A DNA stretch of 64,000 nt from Rhodobacter sp. 24-YEA-8. GTDB lineage: Bacteria > Pseudomonadota > Alphaproteobacteria > Rhodobacterales > Rhodobacteraceae. Each line of letters begins with the position of its first letter. Position 1 is the first letter of the stretch. The stretch covers positions 881,001-945,000 of the forward strand of contig NZ_FNSK01000001.1 of the NCBI RefSeq assembly GCF_900105075.1, read 5' to 3'. Under the pieces are notes generated by a model. The model made no database searches. It had not been told where the DNA came from and saw nothing but the letters and a program-made list of their open reading frames with translations. Shown here piece by piece: positions 18,879-28,416 of the stretch. The position numbers were made by a program, and so were the translations under genes.

Positions 18879-19013
18879 ATGGAGAAGACCATGACCCGAC
18901 CTGCAACGGGCGACCGGCTTCCTTTGGCGGAGATGCTGCGCCAGGCGGCGGCCGGAACGGCCCCTTCGGCGGCACTGGAAGCTCTGATCGAACGCGTAGG
19001 GGCAGTGAAATGA
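18879..19013 (+). CDS. 44-residue ORF coupled to hemP
   Basis: MEKTMTRPATGDRLPLAEML at the start and LEALIERVGAVK at the end. Its stop overlaps the hemP start (ATGA at 19010-19013). A GAGGCG lies just before the ATG, and a second ATG is four codons on. It is likely translated so that ribosomes reach hemP. Function unknown. It could be the tail of an older gene. Confidence 0.45.
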   Translation: MEKTMTRPATGDRLPLAEMLRQAAAGTAPSAALEALIERVGAVK

Positions 19014-19180
19014 ACGCCCATACCGAGACCGCTCTGACCCCCTGGCTGCAAAATGACGCGACGCCGGTGCATGATGCGCGTGTGCTGACGGATGGTGGTT
19101 CGCTGGCCAAGATCGTGCTGGATGGCCAGGTTTACACCCTGCGCATCACGCGCCAGGGCAAGCTGATCCTGACCAAGTAA
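19010..19180 (+). CDS. hemP: Hemin uptake protein HemP
   Basis: A 56-residue protein below usual gene-calling limits. The family block is clear: HDARVLTDGG, then KIVLDGQVYTLRITRQGKLI and LTK at the very end. HemP is a small cytosolic protein of haem-uptake loci, in some bacteria an activator of the haem receptor gene. No receptor or ABC transporter genes follow. moaA is convergent. A candidate iron box lies upstream. Confidence 0.88.
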   Translation: MNAHTETALTPWLQNDATPVHDARVLTDGGSLAKIVLDGQVYTLRITRQGKLILTK

Positions 19181-19340
19181 CCTCCTGCTTTCACGGGCAA
19201 AGTCTGCGGGCTTTGGCAGATCAGACATCTATTGAGCAACCAGTCCTGAATGGCGGGGGAATCCGCCTCAGACTTTCCCTCGTCCGGCAGCTCTCCCTCG
19301 TGCTGCCGAACGGGGGAATTTTATGTGTGGCAAAGGGATA

Positions 19341-19369
19341 CCGGTGGGGACCTGGCTGGATCCCACCGG
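19341..19369 (-). terminator. Putative moaA terminator hairpin
   Basis: CCGGTGGG (19341-19348) pairs with CCCACCGG (19362-19369), directly after the moaA stop. On the minus strand only a short T-rich stretch follows, so it may be a weak terminator. Confidence 0.5.
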
Positions 19370-19370
19370 G

Positions 19371-20417
19371 TCAGCCACCGGTATGACTCATATGCCGGCT
19401 CATCTGACCCCGGATCAGACCCTGTCCCGCCTCAGGGGAGGCACTGTCTGCCTGGCGGCCATAGTCGAAATCATGGCCCTTGGGCTTGCGGGCAATCGCC
19501 TCGCGGATCGCGGCCTCCAGCGGCGCCGGATCGTCCGGATGCAGGCGCAGCGGCGCGCGCAGATCGGCCATATCCTCCTGTCCGAGGCACATGTAAAGCT
19601 CACCGGTGCAGGTCAGCCTCACCCGGTTGCAGCTTTCGCAGAAATTATGCGTGAGTGGGGTAATGAAGCCGATCTTTTGTCCGGTCTCATTGATCCGGAC
19701 ATAGCGCGCCGGGCCGCCGCTGCGTTCCAGCAGATCGGTGAGGGTGAAGCGTTCCGCCAGCCGGGCGCGCAGCGCACGCAGGCTCCAATACTGGTCGAGG
19801 CGGTTTTCCTCGCCCATCTCGCCCATCGGCATCACCTCGATGAAGGTGAGGTCATGGCCTTCGCGGGCGCACCAGTCGAGTAGCGGGAACAGTTCGTCCT
19901 CGTTAAAGCCTTTCAGGGCCACGGTATTGATCTTGACCCGCATCCCGGCGGCCTTTGCGGCAGAGATGCCGTCAAGCACCTGGGCCAGCCGCCCCCAACG
20001 GGTGATGGCGGCGAATTTCTCAGGCACCAGGGTGTCGAGCGAGACATTGATCCGCTTCACCCCCAGATCGGCCAGTGGCTGCGCGAAACGGGCAAGCTGG
20101 CTGCCATTGGTGGTCAGCGTCAGCTCTTCCAGAGCGCCGCTTTGCAAATGCCGCGCCATCGCCTCGAAAAACGTCATGATGCCGCGACGGACCAGCGGCT
20201 CGCCGCCCGTCACCCGCAGTTTCGACACGCCAAGCCTGATAAAGCCCGAACAAAGCCGGTCCAGCTCTTCCAGCGACAGAAGCTCGGCCTTGGGCAGGAA
20301 AGTCATATGTTCCGCCATGCAATAGGTGCAGCGGAAATCACAGCGATCCGTCACCGAGACCCGCAGATAGCGGATGGCGCGCGCGAATGGGTCGATGAGC
20401 GGAGCCGTGTTGTTCAT
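19371..20417 (-). CDS. moaA: GTP 3',8-cyclase MoaA
   Basis: A 348-residue radical SAM enzyme that turns GTP into 3',8-cyclo-GTP for molybdenum cofactor synthesis. The N-terminal cluster is C26-x3-C30-x2-C33 ([11 protein letters not shown]), the C-terminal cluster is C260-x2-C263-x13-C277, and the chain ends in the functional Gly-Gly (MSHTGG). The open frame runs far upstream, but the family start is the ATG at 20417. It is divergent from a lipoprotein gene. moaC is not in the window. Confidence 0.96.
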   Translation of the reverse strand: MNNTAPLIDPFARAIRYLRVSVTDRCDFRCTYCMAEHMTFLPKAELLSLEELDRLCSGFIRLGVSKLRVTGGEPLVRRGIMTFFEAMARHLQSGALEELTLTTNGSQLARFAQPLADLGVKRINVSLDTLVPEKFAAITRWGRLAQVLDGISAAKAAGMRVKINTVALKGFNEDELFPLLDWCAREGHDLTFIEVMPMGEMGEENRLDQYWSLRALRARLAERFTLTDLLERSGGPARYVRINETGQKIGFITPLTHNFCESCNRVRLTCTGELYMCLGQEDMADLRAPLRLHPDDPAPLEAAIREAIARKPKGHDFDYGRQADSASPEAGQGLIRGQMSRHMSHTGG

Positions 20418-20513
20418 CTGATTAAAATAGGGGCGGCGGGCCTGTGCCACAAGCTGCAATCGCCGGCCAATCGGGGAGTTGCAGGCAAGGGGCGGGACGC
20501 CTATTCTGCCCTT

Positions 20514-20987
20514 ATGATGAAACGCGCCCTTCTCCTCCTGTCGCTGTCCCTGGCTGTGCCGGGATGTTCCGTTTTCGAAGGGTTCGGCAAAGGGCGTGAC
20601 GCCCCTGCGGCGAATCCGGGCCTTGCGACCGAATTCGCGCCCGCGGTCACGACCACCGCACTCGGGGCGAGCGGTCACAGCGCTGCGGCGCTGGACAAGA
20701 CCTCGGATGCGGAAAAGGCGGCAGCGCTTGCCAAACCGGTCGCTTCGGGCGAACGCGAACTGGGCAAGGCGGTGGTGGCTCTCGGGCCGCCCGCTGAAAC
20801 CGGCCTCTGGGTGCAAAGCGTGCTGGTCCAGACCAAAGGTCAGGGCCGGGTCGTGGCCCCTGGCGGGAAATCGCTCGCGGTCGAGCTGCGCCCGGGCAGT
20901 GGCGGCGCGCTGATGTCGCTTTCGGCCTATCAGGCGCTTGGCCTGCCGCTGACCGGCCTGCCCGAGCTGACGCTTTACGGCAACTGA
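20514..20987 (+). CDS. Putative lipoprotein
   Basis: A 157-residue protein with a lipoprotein signal ([19 protein letters not shown]), with C18 as the lipid anchor site if the first Met is used. After an Ala-rich linker comes a conserved C-terminal part ([20 protein letters not shown], then [23 protein letters not shown]). Rhodobacteraceae relatives have at times been labelled D-galactarate dehydratase, which this small protein cannot be. Function unknown, probably in the periplasm. Convergent with the regulator gene that follows. Confidence 0.8.
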   Translation: MMKRALLLLSLSLAVPGCSVFEGFGKGRDAPAANPGLATEFAPAVTTTALGASGHSAAALDKTSDAEKAAALAKPVASGERELGKAVVALGPPAETGLWVQSVLVQTKGQGRVVAPGGKSLAVELRPGSGGALMSLSAYQALGLPLTGLPELTLYGN

Positions 20988-20999
20988 GCCGCGCGGGCT

Positions 21000-22397
21000 T
21001 CAGTCGGCTATTTCATAGGGCAGCAGATCGCGGGTATTCGGATCGACCCTGAGCCGGCGTTCCAGCGGCGGAACCGAGCGCTGGTGGCAATTCATCCGCT
21101 CGCAGATCCGGCAGGAGATCCCGATCGGCTCGAACCGACCGCGCGGGTCAAGTCCATCAGAATAGACCAGATCCGGCGCATGCTGGATCTCGCAGCCCAG
21201 GCCAATCGCATAACGGCGCACCGGCGCGAGGAAGGCGCCGGCGGGTTTTGAGACTTCGCGTGCGAGGTTCAGATAGCGCACCCCATCCGGCGTTTCGACA
21301 AATTGGCGCAGGAATTTCCCAGGCGTTTCAAAGGCCTGGTGTACGTTCCACAAGGGGCAGGCGCCGCCGAACCGCGCGAATTGCAGCCGTGTCGCGGAAT
21401 GACGCTTGGTGATGGTTCCGGCCTGATCGACGCGGACAAAGAAGAACGGGATGCCCTTGGAGCCCGGCCGCTGCAGGGTCGAGAGCCGATGCGCCACCTG
21501 CTCGATCGAGGCACCAAAGAGATCGGCAAGCCGCTCCAGATCATGGCGTGTCTCGCGCGCGGCCTGCAAAAATGCGCGGTAGGGCAAAAGTGCGGCCCCG
21601 GCAAAGTAATTCGCAAGCCCGATCTTGGCGATATCGCGCGCCTCGGGCGTCGAGAACCGCGCCAGATCCAGCGTCGCCTCCAGCAGGTCATTCTGGGTGA
21701 TCAGCGCCAGCTGGTGCAACAGCTGAAACCGCTGCGTCGCGTCCTGGGCCTGGCCCGAGATCACCAGCCGCCGCGTTGACGGGTTGTAATGGCGGACAGG
21801 CACGCCGGCCTCATAATGCAGCGAGACGCCGCGCTGGCGCAGCAGATCCTGGGCCAGCCGTACCACATCGCGCTTTGGCTCTGCCGATCCGGCAAAGATC
21901 TCGGCGGCGCGGTCGACCGCATCGATATAGTTGTCACAATAATGGAAGAAGTCGCGGACCTCTTCCCAGGGGCTGGGTTTCAGCCCGATATCCTCGCGCC
22001 CCAATGCCTCATCCAGCGAGGCCAGCCGCTCATGGCTTTGCCGGTAGGCACGGTGCAGGTCGAGAAACGCCCGGGCTAAGGCCGGCGCATTCGAGGCCGC
22101 AAGCCGCAGATCCGCCAGCGGCGGGTTAGAGGCGGTGAAAACCGGATCTGCCAGCGCCTCGCGCATATCGGATACCAGCCGCTCGCTCTCGCCCACCGTC
22201 AGCTCGGTGACATCGAGCCCGAATTCCTGCGCCAGCGCCAGCACCACCGCTGCCGAAACAGGGCGGTGATTGTTCTCCATCTGGTTCAGATAGGGCAGCG
22301 AGACGCCAAGCTTGTCGGCAAAGGCCTTTTGCGTCAGGCTCAGCCGCCCGCGGATCTCGCGCAGCTTCACCCCGGCATAGAGTTTTTGCGTGGCCAT
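21000..22397 (-). CDS. XRE-family regulator of short-chain acyl-CoA type (ScfR/RamB/PccR-like)
   Basis: A 465-residue three-part regulator: an N-terminal HTH (SLTQKAFADKLGVSLPYLNQ, residues about 18-37), a middle IrrE/DUF955-like domain, and a C-terminal DUF2083-type domain with the Cys cluster ISCRICERMNC. Known members control propionate, acetate or related acyl-CoA pathways. Two TTTGCAAA palindromes lie just upstream, matching the half-site reported for PccR/RamB-type factors. I infer autoregulation. The ATG at 22397 fits the family start. The target pathway is not in the window. Confidence 0.9.
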   Translation of the reverse strand: MATQKLYAGVKLREIRGRLSLTQKAFADKLGVSLPYLNQMENNHRPVSAAVVLALAQEFGLDVTELTVGESERLVSDMREALADPVFTASNPPLADLRLAASNAPALARAFLDLHRAYRQSHERLASLDEALGREDIGLKPSPWEEVRDFFHYCDNYIDAVDRAAEIFAGSAEPKRDVVRLAQDLLRQRGVSLHYEAGVPVRHYNPSTRRLVISGQAQDATQRFQLLHQLALITQNDLLEATLDLARFSTPEARDIAKIGLANYFAGAALLPYRAFLQAARETRHDLERLADLFGASIEQVAHRLSTLQRPGSKGIPFFFVRVDQAGTITKRHSATRLQFARFGGACPLWNVHQAFETPGKFLRQFVETPDGVRYLNLAREVSKPAGAFLAPVRRYAIGLGCEIQHAPDLVYSDGLDPRGRFEPIGISCRICERMNCHQRSVPPLERRLRVDPNTRDLLPYEIAD

Positions 22398-22410
22398 ATC
22401 GGGCTCCGTA

Positions 22411-22438
22411 TTTGCAAATCGCAAGTTCTATTTGCAAA
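22411..22438. promoter_or_regulatory. Two TTTGCAAA operator palindromes
   Basis: TTTGCAAA at 22411-22418 and again at 22431-22438, 20 bp apart, 14-41 bp upstream of the regulator's ATG. The published PccR site is two such palindromes with a 4-bp gap. Here the gap is 12 bp. Confidence 0.7.
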
Positions 22439-22557
22439 GACAGGTGGTCAAGCGGATTCGCCGCCTGCTGGCGCTATCATCTCGCAGAATCTGGTGCTGC
22501 CCATCGCCCGACAGGCAGGGGCAGGGTGGTCTGATGATTTCCATAAAGGACCCGCCC

Positions 22558-23001
22558 ATGGCACAGATCGAAATCCGCCCGCTCCGCGCCTCGGATGAAC
22601 CCGAATGGCGCCGCCTCTGGGCCGATTACCTGACCTTTTACGAAACCTCGGTGCCGGAAGAGGTGTACCGATCCAGCTTTGAGCGCCTCCTCGGCGACGA
22701 TCCACAGGATTTCTCGGGCCTGATCGCGCTGGTCGATGGCAGGCCGATGGGGCTCACGCATTTCCTCTTCCACCGCCATGGCTGGAAGATCGAGAATGTC
22801 TGCTATCTGCAGGATCTCTATGTTGCCCCCGAAGCGCGCGGCACCGGCCTCGGGCGAAAACTGATCGAAGAGGTCTACCGGATCGCCGATGAAAAAGGCG
22901 CCCCCGGTGTCTACTGGCTGACGCAGGAGTTCAATACCACCGCCCGCCAGCTTTATGACCGCATCGCAAAAGTGACGCCCTTCATCCGCTATTCGCGCTG
23001 A
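22558..23001 (+). CDS. GNAT-family N-acetyltransferase
   Basis: A 147-residue protein with motif A (LYVAPEARGTGLGRKLIEEVYR) and the ending YWLTQEFNTTARQLYDRIA typical of the family. AAAGGA precedes the ATG. It is divergent from the acyl-type regulator and convergent with trpE. The acceptor is unknown. Confidence 0.9.
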   Translation: MAQIEIRPLRASDEPEWRRLWADYLTFYETSVPEEVYRSSFERLLGDDPQDFSGLIALVDGRPMGLTHFLFHRHGWKIENVCYLQDLYVAPEARGTGLGRKLIEEVYRIADEKGAPGVYWLTQEFNTTARQLYDRIAKVTPFIRYSR

Positions 23002-23019
23002 AGAGCCTCATTTTCTGCC

Positions 23020-23056
23020 TCTGAATACTCCCGGGGGGCGGGGGCTGGCCCCCGCC
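23020..23056. repeat. Intergenic hairpin element, copy 2 (diverged)
   Basis: GGCGGGGG (23037-23044) pairs with CCCCCGCC (23049-23056). Read on the minus strand, the tail CCCCCGGGAGTATTCAGAGGCAG at about 23014-23036 resembles the tails of the other three copies. It lies between the convergent GNAT and trpE genes and may terminate both. Confidence 0.55.
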
Positions 23057-23075
23057 TCTGCCATCATCCGGCAGC

Positions 23076-24584
23076 TCAGCCGTTGCCGCGCCGCGTGAAC
23101 AGCCCGGCATCCTGCGCTGCACGTCGCAGGGCGTTGGATTTATTGACAGTTTCCTGGTATTCCGCCTCCGGGTCGCTGTCATAGACAACGCCGCCCCCGG
23201 CCTGGATGTAGAGCTTTTCATCCTTCAGCACCGCCGTGCGCAGGGCGATACAGAAATCCATCTCGCCATTGGCCGCGAAATAGCCGCAGCCGCCGCCATA
23301 GACGCCACGCTTTTCCGGCTCCAGCTCGTCGATGATCTCCATCGCCCGCACTTTCGGTGCGCCCGAGACCGTGCCCGCAGGCAGCCCCGCCAGCAAGGCT
23401 GACAAAGCATCCTCGCCCTCGCGGATCTGTCCCACCACATTCGAGACGATATGCATCACATGCGAATAGCGTTCGATCACGAATTTCTCGGTCGGCCGCA
23501 CGGTCCCCATCTGCGCCACACGGCCCACATCATTGCGCCCCAGATCCAGCAGCATCAGATGTTCGGCCAGCTCTTTCTGATCGGCCAGCAGATCGGCCTC
23601 CAGCGCATTATCCTCTTCCACCGTCGCGCCGCGCTTGCGGGTTCCGGCGATGGGACGGATCGTCACCTCGCCATCCCTGAGCCGCACCAGGATTTCGGGG
23701 CTGGCGCCGACCACCTGATAGGGGCCGAAATTGAAGAAGAACATGAAGGGCGACGGGTTCGTGCGCCGCAACGACCGATAGAGCGCGAAGGGCGGCAGCG
23801 GGAAATCCATCGTCCAGCGCTGCGACGGCACCACCTGGAAAATATCACCGGCGCGGATATAGTCCTTCGCTTTCGCGACCGCTGCCTTATAGCCGTCATG
23901 GCTGAAATTCGAGGTCAGCTCGCCCGAGATCGCCACACCGTCGATCTCGCGCTGCACTGCCGGCGCCCGGTCAAGATCGCGCAGCGCATCCATCACCCGC
24001 TCGGCCGCCTGGGCATAGGCTGCGCGGGCAGAGACGCCCTTTTCATACCAGGCCGGCGCCACCACGATCACTTCGCCGCGCACCCCGTCCAGCACCGCCA
24101 CGACCGAGGGGCGCATCAGAACCGCATCGGGCAGGCCAAGCGGATCAGGATTCACATCCGGCAGATGTTCCACAAGCCGGATCATGTCATAGCCAAGATA
24201 GCCGAACAGCCCGGCAGATGCCGCCGGCAGATCATCGGGCATGTCGATATGGCATTCGGCGATCAGGGCGCGCAGCGTGTCGAGCGGATGGCCTTCAAGC
24301 GCGGTGAACCCATCCGGATCAAACCGCGCCGAGCGGTTGATCTCGGAGGCTTCTCCCCGGCACCGCCAGATCAGATCGGGCTTCATGCCGATGATCGAAT
24401 AGCGACCACGCACCTCGCCGCCGGTCACCGATTCCAGCATGAACGTGTCTTTGCGCGCCTCGCCAAGCTTGAGCATCAGCGAGACCGGCGTATCCAGATC
24501 CGCAGCAAGCCGGGCCCAGATCAGCTGGTTTTTCCCCTCTCCCCAGGCTTTCTCGAAGGCGTCGAAGGAGGGTTCCAGTTTCAT
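23076..24584 (-). CDS. trpE: Anthranilate synthase component I
   Basis: A 502-residue chorismate-binding enzyme that forms anthranilate from chorismate with ammonia from TrpG. Motifs are PSPFMFFFNFG, the conserved IRPIAGTRKRG, LDLGRNDVGRVA and YGGGCGYFAANGEMDFCIALR. The start overlaps the stop of the PpiD-like gene by 4 bp. trpG, trpD and trpC, which follow in related genomes, are not here: the next gene is a convergent GNAT. No leader peptide was seen. Confidence 0.97.
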   Translation of the reverse strand: MKLEPSFDAFEKAWGEGKNQLIWARLAADLDTPVSLMLKLGEARKDTFMLESVTGGEVRGRYSIIGMKPDLIWRCRGEASEINRSARFDPDGFTALEGHPLDTLRALIAECHIDMPDDLPAASAGLFGYLGYDMIRLVEHLPDVNPDPLGLPDAVLMRPSVVAVLDGVRGEVIVVAPAWYEKGVSARAAYAQAAERVMDALRDLDRAPAVQREIDGVAISGELTSNFSHDGYKAAVAKAKDYIRAGDIFQVVPSQRWTMDFPLPPFALYRSLRRTNPSPFMFFFNFGPYQVVGASPEILVRLRDGEVTIRPIAGTRKRGATVEEDNALEADLLADQKELAEHLMLLDLGRNDVGRVAQMGTVRPTEKFVIERYSHVMHIVSNVVGQIREGEDALSALLAGLPAGTVSGAPKVRAMEIIDELEPEKRGVYGGGCGYFAANGEMDFCIALRTAVLKDEKLYIQAGGGVVYDSDPEAEYQETVNKSNALRRAAQDAGLFTRRGNG

Positions 24585-26461
24585 TGCAGGCTCGAATTCA
24601 CTTGGTTGATGGCGTTTTGATTGAGGGTCATGCCCGCTTTATCCGCAACGCTGGTGGTGAAGGCGGTGAAAGCATCTTGGGCGACCGCTTGTTCAAGCTG
24701 CGAGGAAATCGCGGCTTTCAGTGCTTCGGCCTCATCGCCGGTTTCCGCTGCAGCGGTCACGTGATCCAGCCGCAACAGGCCGATAAAGCTGCCTTCCTCG
24801 ATCAGTCGGATATCACCGGCCTTCATCGCGAAGGCGGCTTCCAGCACCGAGGCCGGGATGTTTTCCGTCGTGGCCCCGTCGCGCGAGGTCTCGGCCACGG
24901 TCTCGACCGTGCCCAGCGTCGCGAAATCGGTGCCGCTTTCGGCGGCGGTTTTCAGTTCCAGCCCGCGCGCATCCAGTGCGGCGCGAAGGTTGCTTTGCTG
25001 CAGCGCCGCCAGCACTTCAGACCGAGCCTCGTCAAAGGGGATCGGCGTCGGCGGCACCATCTCGACGAATTCCAGCGCCACGACACCGCCGTCATCCAGC
25101 GTCACCGCCTCGGGGAAGTCGCCTTTTTTCAGGGCACCGGCAGCTGCGCGGAAGGCCTGATAGCCTTCGAGCTTGTTGCCGGTCTGCGCGCCCGGACCGG
25201 TGGCGATATAATCGATCTGGCCCAGTTCCATCCCGGTCTGGGTGGCAAGCTCGTCAAGGCTGGCGCCGCCGGCAAGGAGGTCGTCGATCTCGTCGATCTT
25301 ATGATTGATCTCAAGGCGTGCGGCTTCCAGCTTCACTTCCTGGGCAAGATCGTCATGCGCTTCTTCAAATGTGGTCTCTTCGCCCGGCAGCACGCCGTTG
25401 ATGCGGAAGAGGGCCGGACCAAGCGATGTTTCTGCCGAAATAACCGCGCCTTCGGCTGCGGCAAAGACCTCGGCCCCCGCCGAACCGAGTTCGGTCTCCG
25501 AGACATCGCCCATATCGACCGCAACCATCGACAGGCCGCGTGCGGTGACGAGATCTTCGAAAGTGGCCTCGCCGGCAGTCAGCCGCGCCAGCGCCGCTTC
25601 GCGCGCTGCGTCATCGGGATAGACCAGCCGCTCGACAAGGCGGCGCGGCGGGATCACGAATTCCGAAATCCGCGCGTCATACATCTTGCGAATCGCCGCC
25701 TCATCGACCGGCAGGCCAGTGGCGATGGTTTCCGGGAGCAGCACGGCATAGCGCAGCCGCTTTGATTCCCCGCGGGTGAATTCAGCGATATTGGCGTCAT
25801 ACCAGGCCTTCAGCGCCGCCTCATCGGGATCGGTCAAGGGGGCGGTGAGGCTGGTTTCCGTCAGCCGGATCAGCGAGAAGCCGCGTCGCTCTGCCACCCA
25901 TTTATAGATCGCATCGGTGGTGGCCTCGGGGGCGGCAAAGCCGCCGGTCACCGCGCCGGACAAAAGCGCGCGGGCCGCATCACGACGCAGGCTTTCCTCG
26001 AAATCGGCCTCGCGCCAGCCGGCACGGCTCAGCGCCTCACGGTAGACGGTACGATCAAAGCTGCCGGAACTGCCGATAAAGGCCCGTTCTTTCATGACTT
26101 CCTGTGCGACAGTCGCGTCGCCCACCGAAAGCCCTGCCGAAAGCGCCGCATTGTCCAGAGCTGCGCGGGTCACAAGGCCCGCAAGCGCCTGGCGATCGAT
26201 GCCAAAGCTGATCGCCTGCTGCACCTGAATTTGCGTGCCGAATTGCTGCGACAGCTTTGCCGCCTCGTCGCGTACGGCCTGGGCGTAATCGCGCACCGGA
26301 ATGTCGATCTTGCCGACCGAGCCGATGGAATTGATGGTGCCGCCGAAATTGCTGACACCAAAGCCGCCAAGCCCGAGGATCAGCATGCCGGTCATCAGCC
26401 AGGTCAGGGCCGAGGTGCCCTTGTTCTTCTTTTTCGGCTGATCATCAGGGCTTTTGGCCAT
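24581..26461 (-). CDS. PpiD/SurA-like peptidyl-prolyl isomerase
   Basis: A 626-residue membrane-anchored chaperone. It has a short cytosolic start (MAKSPDDQPKKKNKG), one membrane helix (LTWLMTGMLILGLGGFGVSN, about 19-38), a SurA-N like domain, a parvulin-type region around 250-380 and a second helical part. PpiD assists outer-membrane and periplasmic protein folding at the Sec exit. Conserved isomerase residues are hard to identify, so activity is uncertain. Translation is coupled to trpE. Confidence 0.88.
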   Translation of the reverse strand: MAKSPDDQPKKKNKGTSALTWLMTGMLILGLGGFGVSNFGGTINSIGSVGKIDIPVRDYAQAVRDEAAKLSQQFGTQIQVQQAISFGIDRQALAGLVTRAALDNAALSAGLSVGDATVAQEVMKERAFIGSSGSFDRTVYREALSRAGWREADFEESLRRDAARALLSGAVTGGFAAPEATTDAIYKWVAERRGFSLIRLTETSLTAPLTDPDEAALKAWYDANIAEFTRGESKRLRYAVLLPETIATGLPVDEAAIRKMYDARISEFVIPPRRLVERLVYPDDAAREAALARLTAGEATFEDLVTARGLSMVAVDMGDVSETELGSAGAEVFAAAEGAVISAETSLGPALFRINGVLPGEETTFEEAHDDLAQEVKLEAARLEINHKIDEIDDLLAGGASLDELATQTGMELGQIDYIATGPGAQTGNKLEGYQAFRAAAGALKKGDFPEAVTLDDGGVVALEFVEMVPPTPIPFDEARSEVLAALQQSNLRAALDARGLELKTAAESGTDFATLGTVETVAETSRDGATTENIPASVLEAAFAMKAGDIRLIEEGSFIGLLRLDHVTAAAETGDEAEALKAAISSQLEQAVAQDAFTAFTTSVADKAGMTLNQNAINQVNSSLQ

Positions 26462-26557
26462 GTCGCGGGCTCCGGTCAGAACATTTGCGCCTGTCTAAGG
26501 GCAAGCGGGGTGTGGGGCAAGGGCAGGGGCGTCACGCTTTCGCGGGAGGCGGGTGCG

Positions 26558-27751
26558 TCAGGGCCGGAAGTCTTGCAGCCGGCGGAACATTTCGGCAATG
26601 CCATCGCAATCGATATTGGCGAAAGCGATGCGGATCTGGCGGCGGCCGGCCTCGGAGCCTTCGGGCGTAAAGAAGGTGCCGGGCAGCATCAGGATGGCGC
26701 AGTCATCGACAAGCCGACGGCACAGATCATCCGAGGCGAGGTCGAACGGGTGTTCCACCCAGGCAAAATAGGCGCCGCATCCCATCAGCACCCAGTCGGG
26801 TAGCGCAGTGAAGCCCTCAACCATCGCCGCGCGCCGTTTCAGGATTTCCTGACGCTCGCCCTCGACCCAGGAGCCGAGGTTGCGCATGCCCCAAAGCGCC
26901 CCGGTCTGCCCCAGCTGGTTCGGGCAGATGGCGATGGTGTCGAGCACTTTCTCGATTTCCGTGAGAAGCGCGGCAGAGGCGACAATCGCCCCCACGCGGT
27001 GGCCGGTCATCCGGTAGGCTTTCGAAAAGCTGTAAAGCTGGATCACCGTCTCGCCCCAGGCGGGATCTTCGAAAAGATCATGCGGGCGCCCGCCGGTCTG
27101 CGGCGAATGGCGGCTGTCGAAATCGCGATAGGTCTCGTCGATCACAAGCGCGATGCCATGCGCGCGGGCAAGATCAAAAAAGGCCCTGAGCGTGGCGGAC
27201 GGATATTCGACACCGCCGGGATTGTTCGGCGTGACCAGCACGATGGCACGGGTCTTCGGTCCGATCAGCGCCGCTGCTGCTGCCGGGTCCGGGATCAGCG
27301 ATGCCCCGGTGTCCAGCACACAGGTGGTCACGCCGCTCATATCGAGCCACATTTTATGATTGAAATACCACGGCGTGGGCAGAATGACCTCATCTCCCGG
27401 GCCGGCAAGCGCGGCGAGCGTCGCGCAAAAGGCCTGATTGCAGCCCTGGGTGATCGCAACCCGGTCCGGAGCAATCGTGCCGGAATAGGCGCGGGAAAAC
27501 TGAGCCGCGATCTCTTCGCGCAGCGCCGTCATGCCCAGAACCGGCCCATAGAGATGCGCGTCAGGGTCATTCAGCGCGGCATCGGCGATGGCCTGGCGCA
27601 ATTCCAGCGGCGGGATCTCCAGCGGCGCGGCCTGGCTTACATTGATCAGCGGACGGTTCGCAGGAAAGCTCTTGCCCTGGATCCAGCGTCGCGCCTCCAT
27701 CACCGGAGGCAGTTCGGTTGCGCCAAGATTTGAATTTAGCGGAAGAGACAT
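26558..27751 (-). CDS. PLP-dependent aminotransferase, class I/II
   Basis: A 397-residue fold-type I enzyme. Key features are YGPVLGMTALREEIA, TPNNPGG, the aspartate in VIDETYRDF and the PLP lysine in YSFSKAYRMTGHRVG. The amino donor and acceptor are unknown. It is like aspartate/aromatic aminotransferases. CAGGAGC precedes the ATG at 27751. The frame stays open upstream through the gpt gene, but that part is antisense-like and not coding. It lies between gpt and ppiD, all on the minus strand. Confidence 0.92.
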   Translation of the reverse strand: MSLPLNSNLGATELPPVMEARRWIQGKSFPANRPLINVSQAAPLEIPPLELRQAIADAALNDPDAHLYGPVLGMTALREEIAAQFSRAYSGTIAPDRVAITQGCNQAFCATLAALAGPGDEVILPTPWYFNHKMWLDMSGVTTCVLDTGASLIPDPAAAAALIGPKTRAIVLVTPNNPGGVEYPSATLRAFFDLARAHGIALVIDETYRDFDSRHSPQTGGRPHDLFEDPAWGETVIQLYSFSKAYRMTGHRVGAIVASAALLTEIEKVLDTIAICPNQLGQTGALWGMRNLGSWVEGERQEILKRRAAMVEGFTALPDWVLMGCGAYFAWVEHPFDLASDDLCRRLVDDCAILMLPGTFFTPEGSEAGRRQIRIAFANIDCDGIAEMFRRLQDFRP

Positions 27752-27848
27752 GGCCGGCTCCTGTGCCTGATGGCTGATGTGGAGCGGGGGGCTGCCCGCC
27801 CCCCGGGCCCGTTTCGGGCCGCCCCCGGATGCTCTCAGGGGGTAAACA

Positions 27849-27863
27849 GCGCCTTTGAGGCGC
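27849..27863 (-). terminator. Putative gpt terminator
   Basis: GCGCCT-TTG-AGGCGC, read on the minus strand and followed by TGTTTACC, 30 bp after the gpt stop. The stem is short (6 bp). Two further G/C-rich hairpins lie at about 27785-27830. Confidence 0.45.
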
Positions 27864-27893
27864 AGGAGGGAGACGGAACGCCCCCGGTCCCGA

Positions 27894-28403
27894 TCAGTCG
27901 GTGCCGCGATAGGGCTGCACGTATTGCAGCGCCATATCCCAGGGGAAGAAGATCCAGGTGTCTTGGCTGACCTCGGTGACATAGGTGTCGACCTGCGGCT
28001 TGCCATGCGGCTTGGCATAAACGGTGGCGAAATGCGCTTTCGGGTAAAGCCTGCGCACCAGTTCCAGCGTTTTGCCGCTGTCGACAAGATCGTCGACGAT
28101 CAGGATACCGGCGCCGTCTTCCATCAGCTCGGGCTGGGGCGATTTGGTCACCACCGCCGAGGCCTGGGCCTGGTGATTGTAGCTTTTCACGCTGATCGTA
28201 TCGATCACGCGGATATCGAGCTCGCGCGCCACGATCATGGCCGGCACCAGCCCACCGCGTGTGATCGCCACAACGGCGCGCCACTGGCCGCCCGCGCCCG
28301 GGCCCTTGCCGTCCAGCCGCCAGGACAAAGCGCGTGCATCGCGGTGGATCTGGTCCCAGCTGATATGGAACCCTTTCTCATGTGGCAGGCGGTCAGCGGC
28401 CAT
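27894..28403 (-). CDS. gpt: Xanthine phosphoribosyltransferase
   Basis: A 169-residue purine-salvage enzyme that joins xanthine or guanine to PRPP. The PRPP loop is [13 protein letters not shown] (100-112), with [11 protein letters not shown] before it and the Gpt-typical ending ([15 protein letters not shown]). It follows lysE by 13 bp and is probably in the fabI-lysE-gpt unit. Confidence 0.95.
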   Translation of the reverse strand: MAADRLPHEKGFHISWDQIHRDARALSWRLDGKGPGAGGQWRAVVAITRGGLVPAMIVARELDIRVIDTISVKSYNHQAQASAVVTKSPQPELMEDGAGILIVDDLVDSGKTLELVRRLYPKAHFATVYAKPHGKPQVDTYVTEVSQDTWIFFPWDMALQYVQPYRGTD

Positions 28404-28416
28404 TGGCGTCCTCTGG

